DNA of 64,000 nucleotides. Source: Sciscionella marina DSM 45152 (GTDB taxonomy: Bacteria > Actinomycetota > Actinomycetes > Mycobacteriales > Pseudonocardiaceae). Both the position numbers and the translations under genes were made by a program. The notes beneath the pieces were generated by a model, which was not told where the DNA came from, made no database searches, and saw nothing but the letters and a program-made list of their open reading frames with translations. The stretch is taken from positions 1 to 64,000 of the forward strand of contig NZ_KB905384.1 in assembly GCF_000379465.1 (NCBI RefSeq), read 5' to 3'. Below are positions 25,900-36,287 of the stretch, in pieces. Numbering within the stretch: the stretch's first letter is position 1; each line of letters opens with the position of its first letter.

Positions 25900-26595
25900 T
25901 CAGGTTCTCTCGTGCACGGTCCTGGTGAATTCTGCGATCTTACTCTGGCGAACTGTGGTCAGGTGCGCGGCCATCGTGTCCTTCGCGGCCTGCGGATCAC
26001 GTTTACGCAGGGCGGTGACAATCTCGTTGTGCTGGCGCTGACCGAGTGCGATCTCTTCGTATTCGGTCTGTTTCATCAACGGGTCGTAAATCCGCTGCAC
26101 ATCGAGAATCTGTTCGAGTAGCCCGGTAAGGGTCTTGCTGTTCGCCGCGGCCCGAAGCTCCGCATGCCAGGCAACATTGAGCGGGCGGATCTCATCTCGG
26201 ATCTTGGCCGCACGTGCCCCTTTTCCCGCAGTGCGCAAACGATGGAGCAGTCTCTCGAGCTCCTCGGTGAGCTGCTCGATCCGGGTGAGCTGGAAGTCGT
26301 CGGCAGTGGTGGCGGCGCGTTCGGCAATGGCACATTCCAGCACAATGCGCGCATCGAACACCTCGATGATCTCCTCGGGACGCAGTTCGTGGACGACGTA
26401 ACCGCGGGTGCGTCTGGTGATCAGCCCTTCCTGGGCGAGCCGTGCAAGCGCCTCACGCACAGGAGTTCGGGACACACCGAGTTGCTTGGATAGTGGGGTC
26501 TCGAGCAGCACACTACCCGGCGGCAGCTCGCCGTCCATGATCATCTGCCGAAGCCGCCGGTGCTGTTCGGCGGTGGCCCCCTCGCGCACGGTCAT
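25900..26595 (-). CDS. GntR-family (FadR/FCD subfamily) regulator
   Basis: This encodes 231 residues: a winged helix-turn-helix 'LRQMIMDGELPPGSVLLETP', 'LSKQLGVSRTPVREALARLA', then an all-helical FCD ligand domain ('VFDARIVLECAIAERAATTA', 'WHAELRAAANSKTLTGLLEQ', 'HNEIVTALRKRDPQAAKDTM'). The ATG at 26595 has AGGAGGG 6 bases upstream. It is divergent from the ABC transporter/amidohydrolase operon and most likely represses it until an inducer, perhaps the transported acid or its product, binds. The 3' end is about 100 bases from the IS3/Tn3 debris. Confidence 0.92.
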   Translation of the reverse strand: MTVREGATAEQHRRLRQMIMDGELPPGSVLLETPLSKQLGVSRTPVREALARLAQEGLITRRTRGYVVHELRPEEIIEVFDARIVLECAIAERAATTADDFQLTRIEQLTEELERLLHRLRTAGKGARAAKIRDEIRPLNVAWHAELRAAANSKTLTGLLEQILDVQRIYDPLMKQTEYEEIALGQRQHNEIVTALRKRDPQAAKDTMAAHLTTVRQSKIAEFTRTVHERT

Positions 26596-26610
26596 GCCGC
26601 CCTCCTACTA

Positions 26611-26778
26611 ATGGATACGTTTCTATATTAATGCATCCGTCATAGAGACAACGACCTCAACCTCCGACGCGATTCCATTGTGTGGATGGACTATACGCGC
26701 AGCGTAGCTCGCGCCCACTATGCAAGATGGATACACAATTGATTGACCCGTATACGTTTCCTGCTTAGCGTTCTGACC
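26611..26778 (+). promoter_or_regulatory. Divergent promoter/operator region of the gntR-ABC operon
   Basis: TTGACC (26743-26748), a 17-base spacer and TAGCGT (26766-26771) lie 7 bases before the permease ATG, a plausible promoter for a leaderless transcript. The motif ATACGTTTC occurs twice, at 26615-26623 beside gntR and 26752-26760 inside the promoter spacer, each preceded by GG or GT; a third GGATAC lies at 26729-26734. These repeats are good candidates for the GntR-binding sites. Confidence 0.5.
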
Positions 26779-27570
26779 ATGTCGATCTCTTCCCGGCCGA
26801 GTCGGATCGTGTTGCTTGTCGGGCGGCTCGTGCTGCTGTTCGGGGTGCTTGCGATCTGTGAGCTGCTGGTCCGCGGAGGAATCGTTTCCAGTCTGTATCT
26901 CCCCGCTCCGACCGATGTCCTCGTGCAGGCATGGCAGCTACTCGGCGGGGGAAGCGGGTTCTATATGAACCTGGGCGTGACTCTGCGCGAGTTCGTGATC
27001 GGTTACCTGGTCGCGGTGGTCGCGGGGATCGCGCTCGGCCTGCTGCTCGGCCTTGTCCCGCTCGCCGAGGCGTTCTTCCGGCCGTTTCTCGCCGCCCTGA
27101 TGGCGGTACCGAAGGTGACCGTGATCCCGTTGCTGACCCTGTGGCTCGGGCTGGGTCTCGGGCACAAGATCGTGATTGTGTTCTTGTTCTGCTTCTTTCC
27201 CATCGTGTACAACACGATCGCCGGGGTACAGCAGACCTCGGAGGATCATCTGAAGGTCGCCCGATCGCTGCGTGCTTCCCGAGTGCAGTTGATCGGCAAG
27301 GTGATCCTGCCCTCGGCTATCCCGACGATCCTCGCCGCGCTGCGCACCGAGGCGGCCGCGGCCATCGTCGGAGCAATATTCGGCGAAATGGTGGCTTCGA
27401 AAGCCGGACTTGGGAACGGGTTGAACGAGGCGACCACGCTCTACGACACTCCGAAGGCATTCGCCTTCATCATCCTGATCACCCTCGTCTCGGTACTCAG
27501 CGTGACGGTCATCGACCAGCTGGAACGGCGTGTGCTGCTGAAGTGGCGGCCGCGGCGATCCCTGCGTTGA
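26779..27570 (+). CDS. ABC transporter permease (NitT/TauT/SsuC type)
   Basis: This is a 263-residue integral membrane protein with about six hydrophobic segments, for example 'IVLLVGRLVLLFGVLAICEL', 'FVIGYLVAVVAGIALGLLLG' and 'IVIVFLFCFFPIVYNTIAGV'. It has the EAA loop that docks the ATPase: 'VARSLRASRVQLIGKVILPS' with 'AIPTILAALRTEAAAAIVGA'. It belongs to the family importing nitrate, taurine, aliphatic sulfonates or thiamine precursors. ATG 26779 is preferred over TTG 26743 because the latter lies in the promoter-like sequence. It forms the channel for the lipoprotein and ATPase genes immediately downstream. Confidence 0.92.
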   Translation: MSISSRPSRIVLLVGRLVLLFGVLAICELLVRGGIVSSLYLPAPTDVLVQAWQLLGGGSGFYMNLGVTLREFVIGYLVAVVAGIALGLLLGLVPLAEAFFRPFLAALMAVPKVTVIPLLTLWLGLGLGHKIVIVFLFCFFPIVYNTIAGVQQTSEDHLKVARSLRASRVQLIGKVILPSAIPTILAALRTEAAAAIVGAIFGEMVASKAGLGNGLNEATTLYDTPKAFAFIILITLVSVLSVTVIDQLERRVLLKWRPRRSLR

Positions 27571-27598
27571 CCAGCCAACCAACACCAAAGGAGGCACT

Positions 27599-28566
27599 GT
27601 GTCTCGTCGAATCGTCACCGTGTGCTGCGCTGTACTCCTCGCCGCGCTAATCCCAGCCTGCTCCTCCTCACTGGAGAAAACCGCGAACGGGCTGGTGAAA
27701 GTCTCCTACGCCTCGTTCGCCGGACCGAGCGGGCTGCCCGCGAAGTTCGGCAAACTGAAGGGATTTTTCGCGAAGCAGGGTCTCGATGTCAGTTTCGTGA
27801 AGGCCACCGACCCGGTTGGACTCACCTCCAGCGGCGATGCGGACATCGCCGATGCGGACACCACCTCGGCGGTGATCGCCGCAGGCAAGTCCGCACCGAT
27901 CAAGATCGTCTCCTCGATGTACCGGACGAAGGGACCGTTCTACCTCATCGGCGGCAAGGGAGTCCCGAATATCGCACAGTTGAAGGGGAAACGGATCGGA
28001 ATCGGACGCAAAGGCTCCGGCATGGAGGTGACCGCTCGCTACATCCTCAAGAAGAACGGGCTCACCGAGAACGACGTCACGCTGGTCCCGAACGGCTCCT
28101 ATGAGGCTGCCTATGCGAGCCTAGAAAGCGGGCAAGTGGACGCCACAATCATCCACGAACCCTTCGTCTCGCTCGCCGAATCCAGCGGAACAGGCCGCCT
28201 GCTCGCCAAGGGCTGGGATTACCTGCCGAACTTCCACACTGGCGTCGAGATCAGCAATACCAATTTCACCAGCAAATATCCGGATATCGTGAAGAAATTC
28301 CTCGCTGCCTACTTCGAATCGGCGAAATATGCAAAACAGCACGAGTCCGAGTTCTTGAACTACGCCATCACTCAGATCAAGGTGCCCAAGGCGGTCGAGC
28401 AAAACGCGCTGCGCCGCGAGGACCCGATCTGGACGAATATCCCAGCGGTCGACGCTGACATGGTGCGGCAGACCCAGGAAATCCAAAAGAGCTTCGGCTT
28501 CCAGGACACCACCTACGACACTTCCAAGATCATCGACAACAGCTTCCTCCCCTCCGGCGGCGGGAA

Positions 28567-28570
<4 letters not shown>
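27599..28570 (+). CDS. ABC transporter substrate-binding lipoprotein (NMT1/SsuA-like)
   Basis: This 323-residue protein starts with a lipoprotein signal peptide, with Cys21 at the end of 'LLAALIPAC'. The mature protein has the periplasmic-binding fold of the NMT1/TauA group: 'VSYASFAGPSGLPAKFGKLK', 'GFFAKQGLDVSFVKATDPVG' and 'LKGKRIGIGRKGSGMEVTAR'. The GTG start has a strong AAAGGAGG site 5 bases upstream. It ends in a 4-base ATGA overlap with the ATPase gene. It should catch the substrate outside the membrane and hand it to the permease. The ligand is unknown; the M20 hydrolase downstream suggests an N-acyl amino acid or similar amide. Confidence 0.92.
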
Positions 28571-29312
<742 letters not shown>

Positions 29313-29316
<4 letters not shown>

Positions 29317-30638
29317 CCGTCGAACCACGAACCCCCTATCCCGGGCTGCGCGAGCGCAGACAACGGGAACTCCAGCGAGTCCTGGACGAAACCCAGCCAC
29401 CGCACTCGGCCCACGAAGGTGCGCCCGCGCAGGTACACGCACGTATCGCCGACCGAGTGGACGCGCTGCGCGGGGACCTCACCGCGCTGGCCACGGATCT
29501 GCACGAACACCCCGAGCTGGCCTACGCCGAACATCACGCGGCGGCCGCTATCGCGAGTGTGCTTGAGCGACACGGGGTACGCACCGAGGTGGGCGCCTAC
29601 GGTCTACCGACCGCGATACGTGCCGTCTGCCACAACGATGGCCCCGGGAATAACGGGCCGACCGTGGCCGTAATCGCCGAATACGACGGGCTGCCGGGGA
29701 TCGGCCATGCCTGCGGGCACAACATCATCGCGGCGAGCGCGGTCGGCGCGTTCCTCGCCCTCGCCGAAGAATTCGGCACCGTGGAGCTGATCGGCACCCC
29801 TGCCGAGGAGGGAGGCGGAGGTAAGCAGCGAATCCTGGACGCGGACGGGTTCGAACATGTGGATTTCGCGCTGATGGCTCACCCCGGCAATCTCGACGTC
29901 GCGGGCAGTCGTTCGCTCGGATTCCGCCAGGTCGCGGTGACTTACCGGGGTATCGCTGCGCATTCGGCTACCGGCCCCCATCTCGGGGTAAACGCGCTGG
30001 ACGCGGTGGTGGCCGCCTACACCGGGATCGCTCAACTGCGCCAGCATATTCTCCCCTCGGATAAGGTCCACGGCATCATCACCGACGGCGGCCAGGCGCC
30101 CAATATCGTCCCGGAGACCGCCTCAGCGGTTTTCTACGTGCGATCCTTGGAACTCGACACGCTCGCCGAACTGCACACCAGGGTCGACACCATCCTGCGC
30201 GCGGCGGCGGACGCCACCGGAACCGCTGCGGATGTATCGTGGGATAACGCGCCTCCCTACCTTCCGTTGCGTACCAACAATACCCTCGAAGCGCGGTACG
30301 CGGTCGCGCTCTCCGGGCGACGTAGTGTGCTGCCGACCGCGGCGCGCCCCGTCGAGGAGGTGGCCTCTACCGATATGGGCAACGTGAGTCTCGCGGTTCC
30401 TGCCATTCATCCGATCATCGCCATCGCACCGCGCGGGGTCGCCAACCACACCGCCGAATTCGCCAAATATGCGGCTGACGCGCAACCGGCCATCCTGGAT
30501 GCGGCGGTCGGTCTCGCCGGAACAGCGGCCGACTTCCTGCACGACGAACAGCTGCGCAGCGATGCCCGCGCCGAGTTCGACCGGTTGGGCGGGCCGGTTT
30601 CGCTGCGCGACGCACTCGCGAAGGAACAGACAGCATGA
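29313..30638 (+). CDS. M20-family amidohydrolase
   Basis: This 441-residue metallopeptidase-fold hydrolase is of the AbgB / N-acyl-amino-acid hydrolase group. Metal-site segments are 'ATDLHEHPELAYAEHHAA', 'VIAEYDGLPGIGHACGHN', 'IGTPAEEGGGGKQ' and 'ALMAHPGN'; the dimerisation domain has 'YRGIAAHSATGPHLGVNALD' and 'GGQAPNIVPETASAVFYVR'. It should cleave an amide, releasing an amine or amino acid. An N-terminal extension of ~50 residues ('PYPGLRERRQRELQRVLDE') precedes the domain and is unusual. Coupled by overlaps to the transporter ATPase and to the VOC gene, it is the likely first enzyme acting on the imported compound. Confidence 0.92.
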
Positions 30639-31255
30639 TCGAGCCGACTCTGGACCACCTTGTCTACGCGGGACCAGACATCGACCGGCTGGTGGATTCC
30701 TTCACCGAACGCACCGGGATCACCCCGGTACTCGGTGGACGGCATGTCGGCCGCGGCACCCGAAACTATCTCGCCGGGCTCGGCGGTGTGGCGTATCTAG
30801 AACTCATCGGTCCGGATGATCCCGCACAACCGAAACCGAGCACCTTCGGTATCGACGAACTCAGCGAGCCGAGACTTGCCGCCTGGGTGGTCCGTCCCGA
30901 CGATATCGAAGCCACCGTACGGCAAGCTCGCGCGCACGGTTACGACCCGGGCGATATCGGCCCGCTCTCCCGCCGCACACCGGAAGGCGTGTTACTGGAA
31001 TGGCGGCTCACCCCGAATCGTGGTGACCGTTTCGGCGGGCTCGCTCCGGCGCTGATCGACTGGCTGGATGCTCCGCATCCGAGCACCAACGACCTGCCCG
31101 AGTTGCGTCTGCTTTCCTTGCGCGGTACCCATCCGGACCCGCAGGCTCCGCGAGCCGTCCTGCGCGCCTTGGACATACAGCTGGACATCGACACTGGGAT
31201 ACCTGGTCTGATCGCCGAACTCGACACCCCGAACGGCCGTGTCACCCTTACCTAG
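30635..31255 (+). CDS. VOC-fold (glyoxalase-like) protein
   Basis: This 206-residue protein begins 'LDHLVYAGPDIDRLVDSFTE' and has 'GGRHVGRGTRNYLAGLGGVA' and 'YLELIGPDD', the pattern of the glyoxalase-like domain family PF13468. One VOC module is clear in the N-terminal half; the C-terminal half ('ALRALDIQLDIDTG') completes the fold. The function of this group is unknown; some members bind or isomerise small organic acids. It overlaps the M20 gene by 4 bases and precedes the flavin oxidoreductase by 11, so it belongs to the same pathway. Confidence 0.85.
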   Translation: MIEPTLDHLVYAGPDIDRLVDSFTERTGITPVLGGRHVGRGTRNYLAGLGGVAYLELIGPDDPAQPKPSTFGIDELSEPRLAAWVVRPDDIEATVRQARAHGYDPGDIGPLSRRTPEGVLLEWRLTPNRGDRFGGLAPALIDWLDAPHPSTNDLPELRLLSLRGTHPDPQAPRAVLRALDIQLDIDTGIPGLIAELDTPNGRVTLT

Positions 31256-31266
31256 GAGGACTTGCC

Positions 31267-32247
31267 ATGCCCCAACGATCGCTCGGTCTCACCCTGCCCC
31301 AACGCGGTACCTTCTTCGGGATCGCCGGGCTCGGCGAACTCGTGGAAACCGCGCATTTCGCCGATGAAACCGGTGTTTTCGACTCGGTATGGATCGGTGA
31401 CAGCCTGCTCGCGAAGCCGCGACCGGAATCCGTGGCGCTGCTCGGTTCGCTGGCCGCGGTCACCACACGGGTCCGACTCGCCGTCGGTTGCCTTGCCACG
31501 TTCCCGATCCGGGATCCGGTGTTGTTCGCCGACCAGTGGGCCACCCTTGATCAGCTCTCCAACGGTCGCATGCTGCTGGCCGTGTGCACTGGGATCGTCA
31601 AGCCCAACGATGCATCCGCGAAGGAGGGCGCGCTCTATGGCATAACCGACTCCTCCCGCGCCGGACGGCTGGAGGAAAACACCGAGATCATACGCCGCCT
31701 GTGGACCGAGGACAAGGTTGGTTTCCACGGCAAGTACCGCTCCTTCGAGGACGTGACGGTGCAACCGAAACCGGTGCAGTCCCCACCACCGGTGTACATC
31801 GCCTCGAATCCGGTGCCACATCCGCTGGCCACCCGTGCGCTGCGCCGCGTCGCACGGATCGCGGATGGTTGGATGACCACCCGGAAGACGCCCGAGCATC
31901 TGACCGTGAATCTACCGGCTATCAAGGATTTCCTGCGCGAGGAAGGAAGGGATCCGGAAGACTTCGGGGTTTCCGCGTACCACAATCTCAACCTCAATCC
32001 GGATCGCGAGGCCGCCTACGAGGAAAGTCACCGGTTCCTCGGTGAGTACTACGGTCCGGTGTTCACCCCGGAGCAGGCGAGAAACTGGACCGCGGCGGGC
32101 ACCCCGGAGCAGGCAGCGGCCGATATCCGGGCACTGTACGGGGACGGGGCAACCGAAGTGACGCTGCGGATCACTTCCTGGGATTGGCGCAACCAGCTCA
32201 AGCTTCTGGTGGACGAGGTGATTCCACGCGTTCTCTCTGACGACTGA
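31267..32247 (+). CDS. LLM-class flavin-dependent oxidoreductase
   Basis: This 326-residue bacterial luciferase-like TIM-barrel protein has 'AHFADETGVFDSVWIGDSLL', 'SLAAVTTRVRLAVGCLATFP', 'QLSNGRMLLAVCTG' (family P-loop-like region) and 'WTEDKVGFHGKYRSFEDVTV'. It would use reduced FMN or F420 to oxidise a small organic molecule. AGGAGG is 6 bases before the ATG. It is the last gene of the transporter-amidohydrolase operon. Which cofactor it uses cannot be settled from sequence. Confidence 0.9.
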   Translation: MPQRSLGLTLPQRGTFFGIAGLGELVETAHFADETGVFDSVWIGDSLLAKPRPESVALLGSLAAVTTRVRLAVGCLATFPIRDPVLFADQWATLDQLSNGRMLLAVCTGIVKPNDASAKEGALYGITDSSRAGRLEENTEIIRRLWTEDKVGFHGKYRSFEDVTVQPKPVQSPPPVYIASNPVPHPLATRALRRVARIADGWMTTRKTPEHLTVNLPAIKDFLREEGRDPEDFGVSAYHNLNLNPDREAAYEESHRFLGEYYGPVFTPEQARNWTAAGTPEQAAADIRALYGDGATEVTLRITSWDWRNQLKLLVDEVIPRVLSDD

Positions 32248-32623
32248 CGACCCGGCAAGCCGCGCGTTGGGGACCCCAAACCCACATTACCCCGAACTGC
32301 CGGCCGGGCAACCACCACCCGCTCGGCCGACTCACATCGGCACCTCTGATGATGAACGAAGAGACCAACGTCTGGCCGTCGTCATCGCGGACGTATAAAC
32401 CGAGCGCGCCGCCCCTCGAGGATGCCCGTCTTCGCGTGCACCCTCCCACCACCTGGCAAGCCGACGAACCGGATCCACAGGGCACCGCCGAGCGCGGCCT
32501 CCGGTGGCACGCGGTTTTTCCTCGCTTCCCACATGTGCCCGGACAGCACATCGTGACGAAGACTGACCGGCACATACGATGACACGACGGCATTGAGTAA
32601 CGGTCGGGGAAGCGATTATCCGC
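32248..32623. other. Gap with one possible small minus-strand frame
   Basis: The minus-strand frame 32585-32382 reads 'MSSYVPVSLRHDVLSGHMWE' and 'ALGGALWIRFVGLPGGGRVH' with plausible codon use. A neighbouring frame continues with 'GLYVRDDDGQTLVSSFIIRG'. Together they look like a small frameshifted gene that I do not recognise. No terminator with a T-run was found between the converging operons. Confidence 0.3.
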
Positions 32624-33487
32624 TTACCGGCTCGGGTGCAGGTGTATCGTGAGGTTGGTTACTGGCCGAATTACGTTGCCCGAGAGCGGGTCGGTTCCTT
32701 GGGTACTCGTCGATCGCCCGCCGGTGGTTGTGGTGATTCGGTGATGCCCGTTCGTTTTCGCTGTGCCGAGCAGTTCGGTGGTGTTGGCGGTCGCGGCGGC
32801 GGTGAGGGTGGCTGGTAGCGCGATCACGTTGCCGGAGAGGGTTCCTTTTTCGCCTTCGGTGGTGATGGGTCCGCCGCTGGAGGCGGCAGTATTGCTGTCA
32901 CCGGTGCTGGTGGCCTTGCCGAGCAGCGCAGCGGCGTTTCCGGCGATGACGACGGGAACGGTAGCGTCGACCGAGGTCTGGTTCCCGGAGGCAAATCCGC
33001 CGTAGCCGCTGGTATCCACTGGGCTCGGCGCCGCGCCGATGGCTTTGGCCCCACCGGCATCGGCGTGTGCGGGACCGCCTATCGCGATGGCGTTCCCGCT
33101 GACGTTGACCGGCACGACGAGATTGGCCTGTTCATGGTCGAGGTGAGCGAAACCGCCGACATGTTCCGGATCGGGGTGGTCGTGTGTTGGCCAGGGTGGA
33201 TGCAGTGGCATGGACGCCTCGTACAGTTTGTCGTAAAGGGGCTGGAGAGCCCTGACCAGATCCCGTGTGCGTAAGGTCAGCGAGTGGTCGGGTGTGCGCA
33301 ATTCACCTACCGGTGTGCCGATCACGTTGCCGTGCAAGGTGATCGGTATCGTAATCGACCCGGTCAATGGCAGCAGGAGCCCGTCGTTACCGTGTGCTCC
33401 GTCTGCCGCGGCGATCCCCGCGACGGTGGCGTTCGCGCCGATGGCCAGCGCGGCCGCGGTGATCCCCCTTCGCCACCATGCCTTCAT
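32624..33487 (-). CDS. Secreted chaplin-like repeat protein
   Basis: This 287-residue protein has a signal peptide ('MKAWWRRGITAAALAIGANA', 'TVAGIAAADG'). The mature part carries five short blocks centred on GN: 'ITLHGNVIGTPVG', 'VVPVNVSGNAIAIGG', 'VPVVIAGNAAALLG', 'TLSGNVIALP' and 'LSGNVIRPV', separated by Gly/Ala/Ser/Thr-rich linkers. The block 'VPVNVSGNAIAIGG' resembles chaplin hydrophobins of actinomycetes (VPVNVCGN... style), but the chaplin cysteines are absent. It probably goes to the cell surface. ATG 33487 overlaps the upstream SDR stop as ATGA, so it is translated with the two redox enzymes; a longer frame to 33547 lacks support. Confidence 0.75.
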   Translation of the reverse strand: MKAWWRRGITAAALAIGANATVAGIAAADGAHGNDGLLLPLTGSITIPITLHGNVIGTPVGELRTPDHSLTLRTRDLVRALQPLYDKLYEASMPLHPPWPTHDHPDPEHVGGFAHLDHEQANLVVPVNVSGNAIAIGGPAHADAGGAKAIGAAPSPVDTSGYGGFASGNQTSVDATVPVVIAGNAAALLGKATSTGDSNTAASSGGPITTEGEKGTLSGNVIALPATLTAAATANTTELLGTAKTNGHHRITTTTGGRSTSTQGTDPLSGNVIRPVTNLTIHLHPSR

Positions 33488-34587
33488 GATGCTTCTTCTC
33501 CCTCTGGTACTGAGGCACCGAACTGCTGGTCGAGATAAACACGGCACAGTCGCCGCAATGTTTCGGTGTTGAACGGAAATTCGAGTGGTCCAGCTGCCGC
33601 GTTCGCGGTGTCCTGCCGGAAGTGCTTGTGCCCGGTGATGTAGGAGCGGTAGAACTCGATACTCCTGTCGAAGTGTTCGTCGACTCGAGACAGCTCGCCG
33701 CGATCGGAAACGTAGCGGGGACGCGGCAGGTTCACGGCGTCGAAAACGGAGTCGATGACTTCGCCGACTGTCGGTGGACGATCGTTGGTCAGGTGCACGA
33801 TCGTCGCGCTCGGGCGTGGCAGGGCGAGCCGGACTGCCTGTCGTGCCACGACATCCACTGGAACCAAGTTGGCTGGTACCGAGGGATCTGCCAGCAGCGA
33901 AAGCCGTCGTGGGCGGTCGGTATCGCGCCGTTCTAGGATTCTTCGGAATCGGGCCAGCCGGTCAAGGAAACCGTAGAGTCCGAACGCGCTCGAGGTGGCG
34001 AGGCTGACGCTGTGACCGACGATGATGCTGGGTCGCAGGATCTGCGTTTCGAAAGTATCCGCCGCCAGTACAGCGGCTTCTGCGGCAATCTTGCTTTCCT
34101 CGTACACATTGTTCACCACAGCATCGGTGCCGACAGGCTGCTCGAAGATCATGCCGGACCGATTCCCGGCCACATAGGCAGTACTGATGTAATGGAAACG
34201 ACGGGCACCTGCGTTCGCGGCGATCGCAAGCGCACGTTCGGTACCGACCACATTAGCGGCGTAGATCGCCTCCCGGTCTCGTTCGGCGTAGCGAAGCGAT
34301 GCCGCGCCGTGCCAGACACGATCGATCGCCCCGACCTCGGGGGCCGGATCTTGGAGTAGATCTCCGACCACGAGCTCGATCCTGCCCAGCAGCGGTGCGA
34401 TCCAGTGCGACGGGTGCCCGTAATCGATCGCGGCCCTGGTCAGCACGGTGCGCAACCGTGTCCAGGGATCTACGGTGCCCGCGCGCACAAGCGTCACCAG
34501 GCGTGCGTCTGTATCTTCGAGGAGCCGCAGCACCAGCGCTGCGCCGAGGAAACCGGTGGCCCCGGTAACCAGCTGTCGTTCCGGCAT
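33484..34587 (-). CDS. SDR-family NAD(P)-dependent reductase, thioester-reductase-like
   Basis: This 367-residue extended SDR has the nucleotide motif TGATGFLG at residues 8-15 ('LVTGATGFLGAALVLRLLED'), 'VWHGAASLRYAERDREAIYA', 'RFHYISTAYVAG' and the catalytic pair in 'NNVYEESKIAAE' (Y-x3-K). The pattern resembles fatty-acyl/thioester reductase domains (male-sterility type) rather than sugar epimerases. It shares one base (TAATG) with the upstream GMC gene and four with the downstream secreted-protein gene. It may reduce an acyl thioester or oxidise the aldehyde or alcohol made by the GMC partner. Confidence 0.88.
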   Translation of the reverse strand: MPERQLVTGATGFLGAALVLRLLEDTDARLVTLVRAGTVDPWTRLRTVLTRAAIDYGHPSHWIAPLLGRIELVVGDLLQDPAPEVGAIDRVWHGAASLRYAERDREAIYAANVVGTERALAIAANAGARRFHYISTAYVAGNRSGMIFEQPVGTDAVVNNVYEESKIAAEAAVLAADTFETQILRPSIIVGHSVSLATSSAFGLYGFLDRLARFRRILERRDTDRPRRLSLLADPSVPANLVPVDVVARQAVRLALPRPSATIVHLTNDRPPTVGEVIDSVFDAVNLPRPRYVSDRGELSRVDEHFDRSIEFYRSYITGHKHFRQDTANAAAGPLEFPFNTETLRRLCRVYLDQQFGASVPEGEEAS

Positions 34588-36287
34588 TAGATTTCCCCGC
34601 CTGGCTTAACGACCGGGGTTTCCTGGGAAAGTACCGGGTTTCTCGCAAGTACCGGTTCGACGTGGCGATACGGTTCGTCTGGCGCCGGGCGCGGGTCCGG
34701 CTCGCCCGCGTTTGGCCACATGGAAACCGCGCGCTCCGCGAGGGCGGTGATCGTCAGGGCCGGGTTGGCCCCGAGGTTCGCAGGCACGCTCGACCCGTCG
34801 ATCACGTGCAACCCCGGATGACCGAATACCCGGTGGTACGGGTCGATGGCTCCGGTCTCGGCACACTCACCGATCACGCAGCCGCCGATGGGATGCGCGG
34901 TCAGCGGAGCACCGACCAGTTCACCCCAGGTGCCACGCGGTCTGCCGCCTACCTTCGTAGCGATCCGGCGCGCCAACTCGTTGGCCGTGGGAATCCAGGT
35001 AGGAACCGGCCCCCCGTGGCCGGGTTTCGCAGTCAGTCCGCTGCCGAACAACCCCCGCCGCAGCCGCACCGTGACCGAATTGTCCAGCGCCTGCATGACG
35101 ACCATGATCGTCGTACGCTCCGACCACCTTCTGCGCCAGAACAAGGTGAACAAATCGCCCGGTCGGCGGACGGCCTGCCGCACGAACTTCCACCACCGAG
35201 GACCGCCGGGGCCGCCATCGGTCAGCAACGTACAAAGAAACCCCATCACGTTGCTACCCGGACCGTAGCGAACCGGTTCCACGTGGGTGTGCGCATCGGG
35301 GTGGATCGAACTGGTGATGGCGACACCCTCGGTGAAGCCCGGATCGGGCTTTTGTGTCTCAGCAGTGAGCAGTGATTGTGAATTGGTGCGTGTCAGCTGC
35401 CCGAGCCGCGCAGAGAGCTCGGGCAATCCGCCACTTCGTCGGGACCGCATGAGTAGTTCCAACGTGCCCAACACCCCGCCGGCCAGAACCACCTGGCGCG
35501 CGGTGAGCACCCGCGTGCCGCACCACGGCTGCGCCGGAGTCGTTGTGACAAGCCGGTATCCGCCGCCTGAAATGAACCGGACATCGGTCACCGATGTCTC
35601 CTCGAAGATCCGTGCCCCGGCGTGCTCGGCGAGATACAGATAGTTGAGATCGAGCCTGTTCTTGGCGCCATACCGGCACCCGGTCATGCACTCACCGCAG
35701 AGCACACACCCGGTTCGGTCGGGGCCCAGCCCGCCGAAATACGGATCGGACACCCGTTCCCCCGCCCGCCCGAAGAACACCCCAACCGGGGTCAGCCGGA
35801 ACGTATCGGCAACACCGATCTCCGTAGCAGCCTCGGCGAACAATCGGTCCGGCAACGTGCCACCCGGGTTCACGCGGACACCGAGCATCCGCTCCGCCGT
35901 GACATAATGCGGTTCGAGTTCCGTTTTCCAGTCAGTGATTCCTCGCCAGGAAGGATCCTCGAACGCCTGCTCCGAAGCACGATACAAGGTATTCGCGTAC
36001 ACCAGCGAACCGCCACCAACCCCGACACCGGAGAGGACGGCAAAATTCCGTAAAAAGGAAATGCGTTGAATACCGCGCAAACCGAGTTTCGGAGCCCACA
36101 GGAACTTCCGAAGCCGCCAGCTTGTCTTCGGTAGTTCATCGTCGGCGTATCGCCGCCCGGACTCGACCACAGCGACGCGATATCCCTTCTCCGTCAAACG
36201 TAGAGCACTGACAGCACCGCCAAAACCAGCGCCGACTACTACCACATCCCAATCGAAGCTCCCGGCTTCCGCGCCAGACTGGTCCAT
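34587..36287 (-). CDS. GMC oxidoreductase, cholesterol-oxidase-like
   Basis: This 566-residue FAD enzyme has 'VVVVGAGFGGAVSALRLTEK' near residue 15, 'VLSGVGVGGGSLVYANTLYR', a four-cysteine segment 'GCVLCGECMTGCRYGAKNRL' near 195 that recalls ferredoxin-like sites, and the C-terminal His region 'LTAHPIGGCVIGE' with 'VIDGSSVPANLGANPALTI'. The Cys cluster and length match the steroid/cholesterol-oxidase-like GMC group of actinomycetes rather than choline dehydrogenases. It is the first gene of a three-gene overlapping operon with an SDR and a secreted protein. The substrate is likely a lipid or sterol-like alcohol. Whether the cysteines bind a cluster is untested. Confidence 0.9.
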   Translation of the reverse strand: MDQSGAEAGSFDWDVVVVGAGFGGAVSALRLTEKGYRVAVVESGRRYADDELPKTSWRLRKFLWAPKLGLRGIQRISFLRNFAVLSGVGVGGGSLVYANTLYRASEQAFEDPSWRGITDWKTELEPHYVTAERMLGVRVNPGGTLPDRLFAEAATEIGVADTFRLTPVGVFFGRAGERVSDPYFGGLGPDRTGCVLCGECMTGCRYGAKNRLDLNYLYLAEHAGARIFEETSVTDVRFISGGGYRLVTTTPAQPWCGTRVLTARQVVLAGGVLGTLELLMRSRRSGGLPELSARLGQLTRTNSQSLLTAETQKPDPGFTEGVAITSSIHPDAHTHVEPVRYGPGSNVMGFLCTLLTDGGPGGPRWWKFVRQAVRRPGDLFTLFWRRRWSERTTIMVVMQALDNSVTVRLRRGLFGSGLTAKPGHGGPVPTWIPTANELARRIATKVGGRPRGTWGELVGAPLTAHPIGGCVIGECAETGAIDPYHRVFGHPGLHVIDGSSVPANLGANPALTITALAERAVSMWPNAGEPDPRPAPDEPYRHVEPVLARNPVLSQETPVVKPGGEI

